Shown here one piece after another: positions 27,372-36,074 of a stretch of 64,000 bases of DNA. Position numbers and translations under genes: made by a program. Location: positions 62,001-126,000 of the forward strand of contig NZ_CP137854.1 in assembly GCF_033546935.1 (NCBI RefSeq), given 5' to 3'. The stretch comes from Xylophilus sp. GOD-11R (lineage in GTDB: Bacteria; Pseudomonadota; Gammaproteobacteria; Burkholderiales; Burkholderiaceae_C). The notes beneath the pieces are model-generated. The model did not search any database. It was not told the origin of the DNA and saw only the letters and a list, made by a program, of their open reading frames with translations. The first letter of the stretch is position 1. Every line of letters begins with the position of its first letter.

Positions 27372-28378
27372 AGACATTGCTCATCTACGGCGCGACCGGC
27401 TACACCGGACGCATGGTGGCGCGGCAGGCCAAGGCGGCCGGGCTGGACTTCGTGATCGCCGGGCGGCATGCCGAGCGCCTGAGCCGCCTGGCTGCAGAGC
27501 TTGGTGTGCCGTACAGCGCCTTTGCGCTCGATGTGATTACCGCATTGCCCGCTGCGCTGAACGGCGTTGGCATCGTGCTGAACTGCGCCGGGCCCTTCGC
27601 GCATACCGCCGAACCCCTCATGCAGGCCTGCATCGCATCGGGCGCGCACTACCTGGACATCACCGCAGAAATCAATGTCTACCGCTTGGCGGAACGTCTC
27701 GGCGCCCTGGCCGCACAAGCCGGAGTGATGCTGATGCCAGGCGTGGGCTGGGATGTCGTGCCGACCGACTGCCTGGCGTTGCAGGTGTCACAGCGGGTCG
27801 GCAAGCCGGTCACCCTGCGGATTGCGCTGCAGGTCGCCGGGTCGATGTCGCGCGGCTCGGCAGTCAGTGCCGGCGAGATCGTCGGTGCGGGCATCCTGAC
27901 ACGCGTGAACGGTGTGTTGACGGCGTCGCCGGATGCGGGAGCCGAGACTTTCGACTTCGGCGACGGCCCTGTGGCTTGTGCGCCTCTGTCGTTCGGAGAC
28001 CTGGTCACGGCCTGGCATTCGACCAGCATCCCGAACATCTCCATGTTCGTCAACGTGACCGGCGATGCGTTTCCAAGTGGCGACTTGTCGGCTTTACCGG
28101 AAGGGCCAACGGCCGAAGAGCGCGATGCCCAGCCGGCCCGGGCCGTGGTCGAAATCATCGATGAACAGGGCGACGTCACCGGCGCCGTCATCGAGACCGT
28201 CAACGGCTATTCCTATACACCACTGGCAGCCGTCGAGGCCGCCCGTCGGCTGCAGTTCGGCGACGTCCGGCCAGGCTTCGAAACACCGGCAAGGCTCTTC
28301 GGCCCCGGGTTTGCCGAGACGATTGCCGGCAGCCGCATCACCTTCTTTTCTTCCAACGCTTCACGGAACACACCATGA
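27368..28378 (+). CDS. Saccharopine dehydrogenase NADP-binding-like (trans-acting enoyl reductase-like) protein
   Basis: 336 residues with an N-terminal Rossmann fold (IYGATGYTGRMVARQ, AGRHAERLSRLAAEL, NCAGPFAHTA, HYLDITAE) typical of the saccharopine-dehydrogenase-like/trans-acting enoyl reductase group. No active-site residues can be assigned. It begins with GTG overlapping the VOC stop and ends overlapping the SnoaL-like gene (ATGA), so it is translationally coupled on both sides. Confidence 0.88.
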   Translation: MKTLLIYGATGYTGRMVARQAKAAGLDFVIAGRHAERLSRLAAELGVPYSAFALDVITALPAALNGVGIVLNCAGPFAHTAEPLMQACIASGAHYLDITAEINVYRLAERLGALAAQAGVMLMPGVGWDVVPTDCLALQVSQRVGKPVTLRIALQVAGSMSRGSAVSAGEIVGAGILTRVNGVLTASPDAGAETFDFGDGPVACAPLSFGDLVTAWHSTSIPNISMFVNVTGDAFPSGDLSALPEGPTAEERDAQPARAVVEIIDEQGDVTGAVIETVNGYSYTPLAAVEAARRLQFGDVRPGFETPARLFGPGFAETIAGSRITFFSSNASRNTP

Positions 28379-28857
28379 ATTCCCAAACACGTACTTCCCC
28401 GTCTTCTCGTGCCGATGTTGCCGACAGGCTGGCGGTGGTCGACGCGCTCTACAGATTCGCCGCAGGTATCGACCAAAAAGATGCCGACCTGCTGAGATCG
28501 GCGTTTACCGACGATGCAGTGTCGGACATCCGGCCAGCGGCGGCCAAGGCCGGGTTTGAATATCCGGTGCTCGAAGGCCGGGAAACCATCGTCTCGGCCT
28601 TGTCCGGCTCTTTGGCCCCTATCGACACAACCCACTCGGTCAGCAACCCGAGGGTTCACCTGCAAGGCGACCAGGCGCACCTGGATGCTCTGGTGGAAGC
28701 GCAGCACGTGCCCGAACACGATCACGCACGTTACTACCTCATGAAAAACCGGTACTCGGTGGACCTTGTCAGGCATGGCGCCGTTTGGCTCATCCGGTGC
28801 ATCGTTGTGGACAACGTCTGGCGGACGGGGGACCCATCAGTGCTGACAGGTATTTAG
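28375..28857 (+). CDS. SnoaL-like/NTF2-fold protein
   Basis: 160 residues of the cone-shaped NTF2 fold: RLAVVDALYRFAAGIDQKD, LLRSAFTDDAVSD and an HYLMKNRYSVDLV-like strand region. The family includes isomerases, dehydratases and hydroxylating-dioxygenase beta-like proteins. Final gene of the AraC-linked operon, 4 bp before the end of the IS1182-type remnant; the operon stops where the mobile DNA begins. Confidence 0.88.
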   Translation: MNSQTRTSPSSRADVADRLAVVDALYRFAAGIDQKDADLLRSAFTDDAVSDIRPAAAKAGFEYPVLEGRETIVSALSGSLAPIDTTHSVSNPRVHLQGDQAHLDALVEAQHVPEHDHARYYLMKNRYSVDLVRHGAVWLIRCIVVDNVWRTGDPSVLTGI

Positions 28858-28861
28858 GTCG

Positions 28862-29406
28862 TCAACCAACACGCGTTAGACGAGCGGCTGGTATTGCCCG
28901 AGGACAGGAGCCTTTTGCGGCGGTGTCGCCACCGTTTTTGAAGTGCCAGGAAGGCACTCGGGCCGGCGCCATCCTCATGGCCTGCATCAACCCGCCAGCA
29001 CCCCGCACACGCACGACTCGCTTGAGGTTGTAGGCCAGCACATGGAGGCTCATTTCGGTGCCGACGTGCGGCATCGTCCGGGCCAGGAAGTGGGTGAGCC
29101 CATCCAGTGCTCGAATGTTCCGAAGACGGATTCGACCGTCTTTCTTCGCAGCGTCATGGCGTCGAGCTTTCGCTCGAATCTCTGCTGCACCCGGTCCAGA
29201 ACATCTTCGTGTTCCCATCGTCGGATGCGGCGTTGCTTGCCGGTCGTGCACTGCTGCCCGATAGCGCATTTGGGGCCCCACATCTCGTCGAGCTGCAGAA
29301 GTCCGCGATGACTACGCCGGCGTATGGAACACTCGGGATCGATGTCGGACTGCATCACGTGTTCTAGATGCGCGACCAGACTTTGCAGCCAAGCACGTTC
29401 AAACAA
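28862..29406 (-). pseudogene. IS1182-type transposase remnant, C-terminal part, frameshifted
   Basis: Two minus-strand frames together give the C-terminus of an IS1182-family DDE transposase. The upper frame reads CTTGKQRRIRRWEHEDVLD and TLRRKTVESVFGTFEHWMGS, the lower continues as THFLARTMPHVGTEMSLH and VLAYNLKRVVRVRGAGG. The frame changes near 29095-29105. The N-terminal two thirds and recognisable inverted repeats are absent, so it is dead. It marks the left border of the catabolic island. Confidence 0.85.
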
Positions 29407-29426
29407 CTCGCTTCGGATCGATGAAA

Positions 29427-29440
29427 GTTAGCATACTACC
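29427..29440. promoter_or_regulatory. Operator copy 1 (imperfect palindrome)
   Basis: GTTAGCATACTACC, 12 of 14 matches to the palindrome GTTAGCATGCTAAC; identical to the copy at 29480 and, reversed, to the one at 41847. It is the outer of two sites before the prpD-like gene. Likely bound by the MarR protein encoded at 35574. Confidence 0.7.
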
Positions 29441-29452
29441 CTGATCGGGTAA

Positions 29453-29479
29453 TTGAATGCGACATTTATCAGCTACACT
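29453..29479 (+). promoter_or_regulatory. Possible sigma-70 promoter of the Rieske operon
   Basis: TTGAAT (29453-29458) and TACACT (29474-29479) separated by 15 bp, shorter than the ideal 17. The -10 abuts the operator at 29480, the right place for steric repression. Spacing makes this only a tentative call. Confidence 0.35.
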
Positions 29480-29493
29480 GTTAGCATACTACC
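29480..29493. promoter_or_regulatory. Operator copy 2
   Basis: Exact repeat of GTTAGCATACTACC, 53 bp downstream of copy 1. With its 3' flank it shares 17 bp (GTTAGCATACTACCTCA) with the reverse strand of the site at 41847. It lies about 130 bp before the start of the prpD-like gene. Confidence 0.75.
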
Positions 29494-29620
29494 TCATAGT
29501 CAGGCGAGCGATTCGAAGTTGACCGCCTCGTGACCGGTAGCGCTGTCAAGGAACCACCATGAAACCGTCTCGAACCGATATGTCCATCTGCTTTGCTGCA
29601 ACAGTCCTGGAGTCCATCTG

Positions 29621-31072
29621 ATGTCCGGCAATACCACCAAGAATGACGAGCTGCTCTCCGCGCTTGCGACTTTCGCCACCGGCGTCTCGGCAGAGCTGAG
29701 CCCGACGGCCCAACACGCCGCCAAGGCTGCGCTGGTCGATGCCTTGGCCGTGAGCCTGGGCGCACTGCCGCATCCGCCAGCACAGCTCTCACGCAAATAC
29801 GCCCTGCATTCCCAGGTGCAGAAGGGCGCCACCGTCTGGGGCACCGGCGAAACCGTGACGGCTGAAACCGCTACGCTCGTCAACGGTGTTCCACTGCGCG
29901 GCTACGACTACAACGACTTCTATTTTGGAAAGGCCGCCGGCCATCCCAGCGACATCATTCCCGGCTTGATCGCCCTGGCCGAATGGCGGGGATACACCGG
30001 CGAGCAGGTGCTGACCGCCCTGGCCATCGGCTATGACGTCTGCATCAGCCTGTTCGATACCTTCGACATCGATTCCAACGGCTGGGATTACCCCATGCTG
30101 GTCACCATCGCCGGCACCTGCGCATTTGCACGCTTGATGGGTCTGACGCAGCCGCAGACACGCGAGGCGATCGCCATCGCCGTGGTGTCCAACTACGTGA
30201 GCGATGAGTCCGAGTCACACGAACTCAACAAGCGCGGCGACCTGACTATGTGGAAGCGCTTCAACGGCAGCGATGCCATACGCCAGGCGGTTTATGCCTG
30301 CCTGCTCGCCGAGGTCGGCGTGGAAGGCGTGGTTCGCCCGTTCGAGGGTCGCAGCGGACTGCTGGCGAAGATCAAGACGCCCGAGGCTGACATCCAGAAG
30401 CTGTTCGATCGCCTCGACCCCACCCGTCCGCTGGCACGTGTCGCAGAAGTACGCTTCAAGCGCTGGCCTGTAGGTTCGCGCGGCCAGAGCGCCATCCAGT
30501 CCGCCTTGAGCCTGGCGGGCAAGGTCGCCGATATGCAGGCCGTGAAGAGCGTCACGGTCTATACCGACGAAATGGTCTATGACCACCTGGTGCGCCGGCG
30601 TACGGATCCATGGCATCCGTTCTCTCGCGAAACTGCAGACCATTCGCTGCCTTACATCGTGACGGCAGCTTTGCTCGAGGGGCAGATCAAGCTCGAGAGT
30701 TTTGATGTCGAGCGTGTGGTGGATCCGGCCCGCCAGGCGTTCCTTAACGACAAGGTGAAAGTCGAGATCGATCCGGTTCTGTGCACCGGCGCAGCGGGCG
30801 GTTTTGTCACCCGTGTGGAAGTGACCGGTGCCGACGGCACGGTGCACAAAGGTGATGCCAAGCCGCATCCGGGGCATCCGCTGCAACCGCTGGTTGACGC
30901 CGATTTCGAGGAGAAGTTCTTCGAAAACGTCAATCCGATCTTCGGTGCCGACCATTCCCGCAAGGTCCTGGAAGTGGTCTGGAACTTCGAGAAGTTGCAA
31001 ACTGTGGAACCGCTGGTCGCCCTGCTGGTTCACCCGCAGCCGGCATCGCTGGCTCCGGCGCCCAAGGCCTGA
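29621..31072 (+). CDS. MmgE/PrpD family protein
   Basis: 483 residues of the MmgE/PrpD superfamily, which includes 2-methylcitrate dehydratase, cis-aconitate decarboxylase and iminodisuccinate epimerase; all act on di- or tricarboxylic acids without a metal cluster. Recognisable blocks: AKAALVDALAVSLGA, GYDYNDFYFGKAAGHPSD, LTALAIGYDVCISL and WKRFNGSDAIRQA. Cytoplasmic. First gene of the seven-gene operon ending with marR, 12 bp before the reductase gene. Its presence beside an aromatic-type oxygenase suggests a role late in the pathway on a carboxylate. The exact reaction is not assignable. Confidence 0.9.
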   Translation: MSGNTTKNDELLSALATFATGVSAELSPTAQHAAKAALVDALAVSLGALPHPPAQLSRKYALHSQVQKGATVWGTGETVTAETATLVNGVPLRGYDYNDFYFGKAAGHPSDIIPGLIALAEWRGYTGEQVLTALAIGYDVCISLFDTFDIDSNGWDYPMLVTIAGTCAFARLMGLTQPQTREAIAIAVVSNYVSDESESHELNKRGDLTMWKRFNGSDAIRQAVYACLLAEVGVEGVVRPFEGRSGLLAKIKTPEADIQKLFDRLDPTRPLARVAEVRFKRWPVGSRGQSAIQSALSLAGKVADMQAVKSVTVYTDEMVYDHLVRRRTDPWHPFSRETADHSLPYIVTAALLEGQIKLESFDVERVVDPARQAFLNDKVKVEIDPVLCTGAAGGFVTRVEVTGADGTVHKGDAKPHPGHPLQPLVDADFEEKFFENVNPIFGADHSRKVLEVVWNFEKLQTVEPLVALLVHPQPASLAPAPKA

Positions 31073-31084
31073 GGCTGACGCGAC

Positions 31085-32362
31085 ATGCGCCCGGATCGGC
31101 ACATCGCCATCATCGGCGGCGGTCAGGCGGCCGCCCGCACCATTGCAGCGCTGCGTGACGGCGGCTACGAGGGTCGGACCACCCTCATCGGTGAAGAGCC
31201 CGACCTGCCCTACGAGCGTCCGCCCCTGTCGAAGGATGCGCTCTGCTCCGGCGCGTCCGCGTCGGTGCCGCCCATGTTCGATTCGGCCTGGTATCAGGAA
31301 CGCCAGGTGGAATTGCGCCTGGGCTCCCGGGTCGAGGCCATCGATGCCGGGTCGGGACGCATCACGCTCGCCATGGGCTCCTCGCTGCAGGCCGATCGCA
31401 TCGTGCTGGCCACCGGCGTCCGGGCGCGCCGGATGACGATCCCCGGTGTGTCCGACGATCGGGTGCTGGGCTTGCGAAGCCTGGCCGACGCTCGGCGGCT
31501 GCGCGCAGCGTTAGAGGCAGGACGGCGGGTGTTGATACTCGGAGGTGGGTTCATCGGGCTCGAAGTGGCGGCTAGCGCAGTCCGCCTGGGCTGCCAGGTG
31601 ACCGTGGTCGAGGCGCGCGGTCGCTTGCTCGAGCGCGCTGTCAGTGCCACGACATCGGCCCTGGTGTCGCGGCTTCATGGCGCGCATGGCGTCGTGGTGA
31701 AGCGGGGATGCCAGGTTGTCTCGGCGCGCCAGGGCCATGACGAGATCGAGGTGGTGCTGAGCGATGGCAGCACGTGCGTCGTTGATTTAATCGTCGCCGG
31801 CGTGGGGGCGCAAGCCAATGACGAACTCGCGCGTGCGGCGGGCCTGCGTTGCGGCAACGGCGTCGAGGTCGACCGCCACTGCCGCACCGACGCCGAGCGC
31901 GTTTGGGCGGTGGGCGACATCGCCTGTCGGCGGCACGACTCCTGGGGCGCCCCGGTGCGCATCGAGTCATGGGACAACGCCGAGTGGCAGGCCGCGATCG
32001 CCGGGGGCAGCCTGGCGCGTAGCTGGTCGCGGGAATCGAGGCTTGAGCCGGGAGCAGACCTGCCGGCCTGGTTCTGGACAGATCAATACGACCTCAACCT
32101 CCAGATCCTGGGGGAGGTCACCGATGCCGACCGGACCGTCACCCGTCCTGGACGAAAGGAAGGGGAGTCAATGGCTTTCCATTTCCGGGCCGGTGTGCTG
32201 CGCGGGATCGAGCTGATCGCATGCGGCCGGGAACGCGTGCCCGCCAGGCGCCTGCTGCAACAGGGATGGTCGCGCCCGCCCGAGATGCTCGGCGACACCG
32301 GCCTGAGCCTCAAGGAGCTCAGCGCGATGGCGCGCGAGCCCGTCACCCCCATCCACGAGTGA
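31085..32362 (+). CDS. FAD-dependent ferredoxin reductase of the Rieske oxygenase
   Basis: 425-residue flavoprotein that passes electrons from NAD(P)H to a Rieske ferredoxin. Two dinucleotide-binding motifs, IIGGGQAAARTIAAL (FAD, residue 7) and LILGGGFIGLEVAAS (NADH, about 150), the PPLSKDAL substrate-domain motif and AVGDIACR near 280 match BphA4/CamA-type reductases. It lies between the prpD-like and ferredoxin genes (12 and 9 bp gaps), consistent with a three-component oxygenase. Confidence 0.94.
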   Translation: MRPDRHIAIIGGGQAAARTIAALRDGGYEGRTTLIGEEPDLPYERPPLSKDALCSGASASVPPMFDSAWYQERQVELRLGSRVEAIDAGSGRITLAMGSSLQADRIVLATGVRARRMTIPGVSDDRVLGLRSLADARRLRAALEAGRRVLILGGGFIGLEVAASAVRLGCQVTVVEARGRLLERAVSATTSALVSRLHGAHGVVVKRGCQVVSARQGHDEIEVVLSDGSTCVVDLIVAGVGAQANDELARAAGLRCGNGVEVDRHCRTDAERVWAVGDIACRRHDSWGAPVRIESWDNAEWQAAIAGGSLARSWSRESRLEPGADLPAWFWTDQYDLNLQILGEVTDADRTVTRPGRKEGESMAFHFRAGVLRGIELIACGRERVPARRLLQQGWSRPPEMLGDTGLSLKELSAMAREPVTPIHE

Positions 32363-32371
32363 AAGAACGCA

Positions 32372-32677
32372 ATGACCTGGCACCCGATAGCGAAGACCGA
32401 TGAAGTCGATGCGGGCGAGTCCCTGCAAGTCAAGGTTGGCGATGACCCCATCGCCATCTACAACCTCGACGGCACCTTCTACGCCACGCACGACATCTGT
32501 ACGCATGCTCACGCACACCTGTCGGACGGCTACATCGACGGCGATTGCATCGAATGTCCGCTGCATGCGGGCGTATTCCATATCCCAACAGGCAAGGCCA
32601 TGTCCGGCCCGGTGCAGCGATCGATCCGCATCTACCCCTGCCGGGTCGAAGGCGAGACCGTGCTGGTCGAGACCTGA
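32372..32677 (+). CDS. Rieske [2Fe-2S] ferredoxin
   Basis: 101-residue soluble Rieske ferredoxin. Cluster ligands are in CTHAHAHLSDG (Cys and His) and CPLHAGVF (Cys and His), with the usual 17-19 residue spacing between the pairs. It shuttles electrons from the flavoprotein encoded upstream to the oxygenase alpha subunit at 33471. Small, no signal peptide. Confidence 0.95.
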   Translation: MTWHPIAKTDEVDAGESLQVKVGDDPIAIYNLDGTFYATHDICTHAHAHLSDGYIDGDCIECPLHAGVFHIPTGKAMSGPVQRSIRIYPCRVEGETVLVET

Positions 32678-32709
32678 CTGCCTGCGTCCCCCTTCGAACG
32701 AAAGAAAAC

Positions 32710-33432
32710 ATGGAAGAGTTTCAGAACCTGCCCGTCGTCCTGATCGGAGCCCATGCCGGAACGGGCCCGGCTGTGGCGCAAGCGTTTGTCGAGCGCGGCG
32801 CGCGCGTCGCGGTGGGCGTCGTGGCCTCGCACGGCTCGGCGCCCGCGCCACTGCCAGATACGGTGCAGTTCGGGATGGATGCGAGCGATGTCGGCTCGAT
32901 CGGCACCTTCTTCGATGCCTGCGAGTCGGCGATCGGACCCGTGGCCGTGGTGGTGAACGTCGCCCCCCCGATCGCCTCCGGCAATGCCCTGGATTTTGCG
33001 GCGGCGGATTACCGTAAGGCCGTCGAGCAGGAGCTGATCGGCCCGATCCTGTGCATGCAGGAGGCTGCGCGCCGCATGGTGCCACGCGGGTTCGGCCGGA
33101 TCATGTCCTTCATCTCCATGTCCGGAAAAACCGGCGTCCACAAGCATGTGGCGCCGTTCGCGGCGGCCAAGGGCGGGTTGGTGACCTTCTCTCGCACGCT
33201 GGCGGCGGAACTCGCGCCGACCGGTGTCACCGTCAACACCCTGGCCACGGCGCTTTTCGATGTCCAGGTCGCATCGATGCCCGACGGAGCCGAGGTCGTC
33301 AAGGGCATTCCGGTCGGCCGCCCGGGACGGTCGCAGGAGGCAGCCCACGCGGTGCTTTTCCTTTCGTCGAGGAACGCAGGCTACGTCACCGGCGAGACCC
33401 TGAATCTGTCCGGCGGCCGGTTCATGGACTGA
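32710..33432 (+). CDS. SDR-fold protein lacking the catalytic tyrosine
   Basis: 240-residue short-chain-dehydrogenase fold. The N-terminal LIGAHAGTGPAVAQ replaces the usual TGxxxGIG, NNAG is replaced by VNVAPP, and the YxxxK motif reads FAAAKGG, so the proton-donating Tyr is Phe while the Lys remains. The C-terminus (GYVTGETLNLSGGRFMD) is typical. In oxygenase operons this position is normally a cis-dihydrodiol dehydrogenase; the substitutions argue for altered chemistry or a non-catalytic role. Start ATG 32710, 32 bp after the ferredoxin gene. Confidence 0.88.
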   Translation: MEEFQNLPVVLIGAHAGTGPAVAQAFVERGARVAVGVVASHGSAPAPLPDTVQFGMDASDVGSIGTFFDACESAIGPVAVVVNVAPPIASGNALDFAAADYRKAVEQELIGPILCMQEAARRMVPRGFGRIMSFISMSGKTGVHKHVAPFAAAKGGLVTFSRTLAAELAPTGVTVNTLATALFDVQVASMPDGAEVVKGIPVGRPGRSQEAAHAVLFLSSRNAGYVTGETLNLSGGRFMD

Positions 33433-33470
33433 ATCGGTTGCCTGAAATCGTCAAAGAAATAGGAAGTGCC

Positions 33471-34808
33471 ATGACACAGCATCAATGCCAAGAAGAAAAG
33501 GTCTGGTTCGCCCGGACCGAACAGCCCTCCGCGGCGACCGAAGGACTGGTCCTGAAGTCGCCCAAGACTTTCCGCGTCCACACCCGCGCCTACACCGATC
33601 CGGCCGTGTTCAACGCCGAGATGGACCGCATCTTCAACAAGACCTGGGTGTTCGTCGCCCACGAAAGCCAGATCCCCCATCCCGGCGACTTCCAGACCAG
33701 CTACATGGGTCAGCAGCCCATCATCGTGAGCCGGGGCCTGGAGGGCGAGGTGCACGTGATGGTCAACCGCTGCGTGCATCGTGGCGCCGTGATCTGCCGT
33801 GAGCACCGCGGCAACGTGACCGACTTCAACTGTCCCTACCACGGCTGGGTGTACGGCCTCGACGGCAGCTTGCTGGCGATGTCGGAACGGCGCGAAGCTG
33901 GCGGATACGCCGACGATTTCGATGCGCCCAAGGGTCTGCATCGGGTGCCTCGCGTGGAGGTCTATCGCGGTTTCGTCTTCGCCTGCTTCGATCCAGAGGT
34001 CAAACCGCTGCTGGAGCACCTCGGTCGGGCGAAGACAGTGATCGACCGCAAGCTCGACATGTCCCCGGTCGGGCAGATCGAATTCGTCTCGCGTCCGTAC
34101 GTCGGCCGCTACCAGGGCAACTGGAAGTTCCAGGCCGAGAACATCGTCGACGAATACCACTTCATGCACACCCACAAGGGCTTCGTGCAACTGCAGGCCA
34201 AGTACGGGCAGACCACCGGTGATTTCGATGTTCACAAGGGTGGCTCGGTCAAGGCCATGCGCAAGGTGCGCTTCGCGGGCGTCACCTGGGATTGCGTGAA
34301 TGGCCATGGCCTGGTCGAGACGCCCTCCGGAGAAATCGATTCCTACCTGGGCGGCGAATACAAGGAGTTTTTCCAGGGCATCGTCGATACCCACGGCGGC
34401 GAGATGCTGGCCTCCATGACCGGAAAGCTCTCGGCGGCGATCTTTCCGAACATGGGCCTGATCCACAACCAGGTCCGTGTCTGGCGGCCCATCGCGCCGG
34501 ACATGACCGAAGTCACCATCTATCCCTACGAGCTCAAGGGCGCACCGGCGGGCTACAACGAAGGCATGCTGCGCAGCCAGGAGCGCTTCTACGGACCGGC
34601 CGGCCACGGCCAAGCGGACGACGTGGAGATCTTCGCGCGCAACCAGCAGGGCTTGGCCGGTAGCGCGGTGGAATGGCTGATCCTCGAGCGCGGAGTCGAC
34701 ACCGACACCCAGGACGCCGACGGCAACTACAAGGGCCTGACCACCAGCGAGGCGCCCCAGCGCGCGCTCTGGCGTGAATGGGACCGCCTGATGAACCCGA
34801 AGGCATGA
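33471..34808 (+). CDS. Aromatic ring-hydroxylating oxygenase, alpha (large) subunit
   Basis: 445-residue catalytic subunit of a Rieske non-haem iron oxygenase. Rieske domain (about 55-165): CVHRGAVIC and CPYHGW carry the Cys/His ligands. Catalytic domain: bridging Asp and two iron histidines in NIVDEYHFMHTH. Length, and pairing with a small beta subunit, place it in the alpha-beta class (benzoate, salicylate, naphthalene, biphenyl type) rather than alpha-only demethylases. ATG 33471 is preceded by AGGA at good spacing. The substrate is unknown; an aromatic acid would suit the carboxylate-type genes around it. Confidence 0.96.
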   Translation: MTQHQCQEEKVWFARTEQPSAATEGLVLKSPKTFRVHTRAYTDPAVFNAEMDRIFNKTWVFVAHESQIPHPGDFQTSYMGQQPIIVSRGLEGEVHVMVNRCVHRGAVICREHRGNVTDFNCPYHGWVYGLDGSLLAMSERREAGGYADDFDAPKGLHRVPRVEVYRGFVFACFDPEVKPLLEHLGRAKTVIDRKLDMSPVGQIEFVSRPYVGRYQGNWKFQAENIVDEYHFMHTHKGFVQLQAKYGQTTGDFDVHKGGSVKAMRKVRFAGVTWDCVNGHGLVETPSGEIDSYLGGEYKEFFQGIVDTHGGEMLASMTGKLSAAIFPNMGLIHNQVRVWRPIAPDMTEVTIYPYELKGAPAGYNEGMLRSQERFYGPAGHGQADDVEIFARNQQGLAGSAVEWLILERGVDTDTQDADGNYKGLTTSEAPQRALWREWDRLMNPKA

Positions 34809-34821
34809 CCGGCCGGTGACC

Positions 34822-35346
34822 ATGACCCATTCCAACGCGCCTTTTCTCGAACGCCCCGCCATGACCCGATCCGAAGTCGAAGACCTGCTGTTCCTCGAAG
34901 CCCGCCTGCTCGACGAGTGGAAGCTCGACCACTGGCTGAAGCTCTACACGCCCGATGCGCTCTATTGGGTTCCCATCGACGAGCATGCTCCGGTCACGTC
35001 GCAGGGCGCCATCATCCTGGACAACACCCTGCGCCGCGAGGAGCGTGTCTATCACCTGCTGCACACCTCGTTTCCTGCGCAGTCACCGCGCTCGCGACTG
35101 GTCCATGTCGTCAGCAACGTGATCGTCGAGCCGCGAGGGGAGGACTTCACCGCCAGCTCCAGCCAGGTCATCTACGAGATGCGCACGGGCGATTTCGCCC
35201 AGAAGGGTATCGGCGAAATCACGCCGATCGTCTGCCGGGTCGACTATCTGCTGCGGCGTGTCGGCGATGAGATCCGCATCGCCGAGAAGAAGGTGCTGCT
35301 CATCAATCGCGATACCTGGCAGGGCAACCTGACCTTCATCCTGTAG
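34822..35346 (+). CDS. Aromatic ring-hydroxylating oxygenase, beta (small) subunit
   Basis: 174-residue NTF2-fold structural subunit that assembles alpha3beta3 hexamers. Conserved blocks: VEDLLFLEARLLDEWKLDHW, LYTPDALYWVPID, HLLHTSFPAQSPRSRL and the C-terminal KVLLINRDTWQGNLTFIL. Start ATG 34822; an in-frame GTG two codons earlier (34816) is less likely. It follows the alpha gene by 13 bp. Confidence 0.95.
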   Translation: MTHSNAPFLERPAMTRSEVEDLLFLEARLLDEWKLDHWLKLYTPDALYWVPIDEHAPVTSQGAIILDNTLRREERVYHLLHTSFPAQSPRSRLVHVVSNVIVEPRGEDFTASSSQVIYEMRTGDFAQKGIGEITPIVCRVDYLLRRVGDEIRIAEKKVLLINRDTWQGNLTFIL

Positions 35347-35474
35347 CGGGCTACGGACCGGGCCTCGCCGGTCGCGCGGCCCGGTCTGCCGTGACGCAAT
35401 GGGAGATGCGATATGCGGCCGGGGTGCCGGAGCCGGTACGTCGTCGGATCGAGGATGTCGTGTGCGAAAATCGA

Positions 35475-35488
35475 GTTAGTACACCACT
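35475..35488. promoter_or_regulatory. Weak operator-like half site before marR
   Basis: GTTAGTACACCACT keeps one perfect GTTAG arm and matches 8 of 14 positions of the consensus. It lies about 90 bp before the marR start, where an autoregulatory site might be. Weak on its own. Confidence 0.3.
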
Positions 35489-35573
35489 TCCGACGACGCA
35501 TGCAGGGGCCTCGTGTCCTTTCCGAAAGGGGAGGGCTCCAGGTGGAGCCACTGCGTGCGTGAACGCATTTTCC

Positions 35574-36065
35574 ATGTCTAAAGATTCCAACGGACGCTTG
35601 TCAAAAATGTATGAACGCCCGGGTTTTCTGCTGCGCCGAGCGCACCAGATATCGGCCGGGATTTTCGAGACGGAGTGCGGAGAGGCCGGGTTGACGCCCG
35701 CGCAGTTCGCCGTGATCTCGGTGCTGGCGGCAACACCCATGATCGACCAGTCCAGCCTGGCGCGTTCCGTAGGCTACGACAAGGTCACCGTCATGTACGT
35801 GCTGCGCGGCCTCATCGAGCGCGGCATCGTGCTGCGTGAGGAGTCGCAAACCAAGCGGCGCGTGATGGCGCTTTCGCTGAGCAAGGAAGGCGTGAAATAC
35901 CTGGAGAAAGTGCAGAAGCCAACCGAGGCTGCGTACTCCCGGCTGATGGAGCCCTTCACGGAACCGCAGCGCAAGCAATTCATCAAGCTGCTGCAGATAC
36001 TCACCACGAGCCTCGATGCGGAAGCCCGGGCTCCCCTGGTAATCCCTAGCGAAGGGCAGGGCTGA
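35574..36065 (+). CDS. MarR-family transcriptional regulator
   Basis: 163-residue dimeric winged-helix regulator. Family features: LTPAQFAVISVLAA, DQSSLARSVGYDKVTVMYVL (recognition helix region), then the wing KRRVMALSLSKEGVKYL. MarR proteins of aromatic-acid clusters usually repress until a CoA thioester or aromatic ligand binds. The matching palindromes before the three promoters of this island are the likely operators. It follows the beta-subunit gene by 227 bp and converges on the enolase-superfamily gene (9 bp gap). ATG 35574 excludes an unconserved leader. Confidence 0.93.
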   Translation: MSKDSNGRLSKMYERPGFLLRRAHQISAGIFETECGEAGLTPAQFAVISVLAATPMIDQSSLARSVGYDKVTVMYVLRGLIERGIVLREESQTKRRVMALSLSKEGVKYLEKVQKPTEAAYSRLMEPFTEPQRKQFIKLLQILTTSLDAEARAPLVIPSEGQG

Positions 36066-36074
36066 GGCCTCCCG

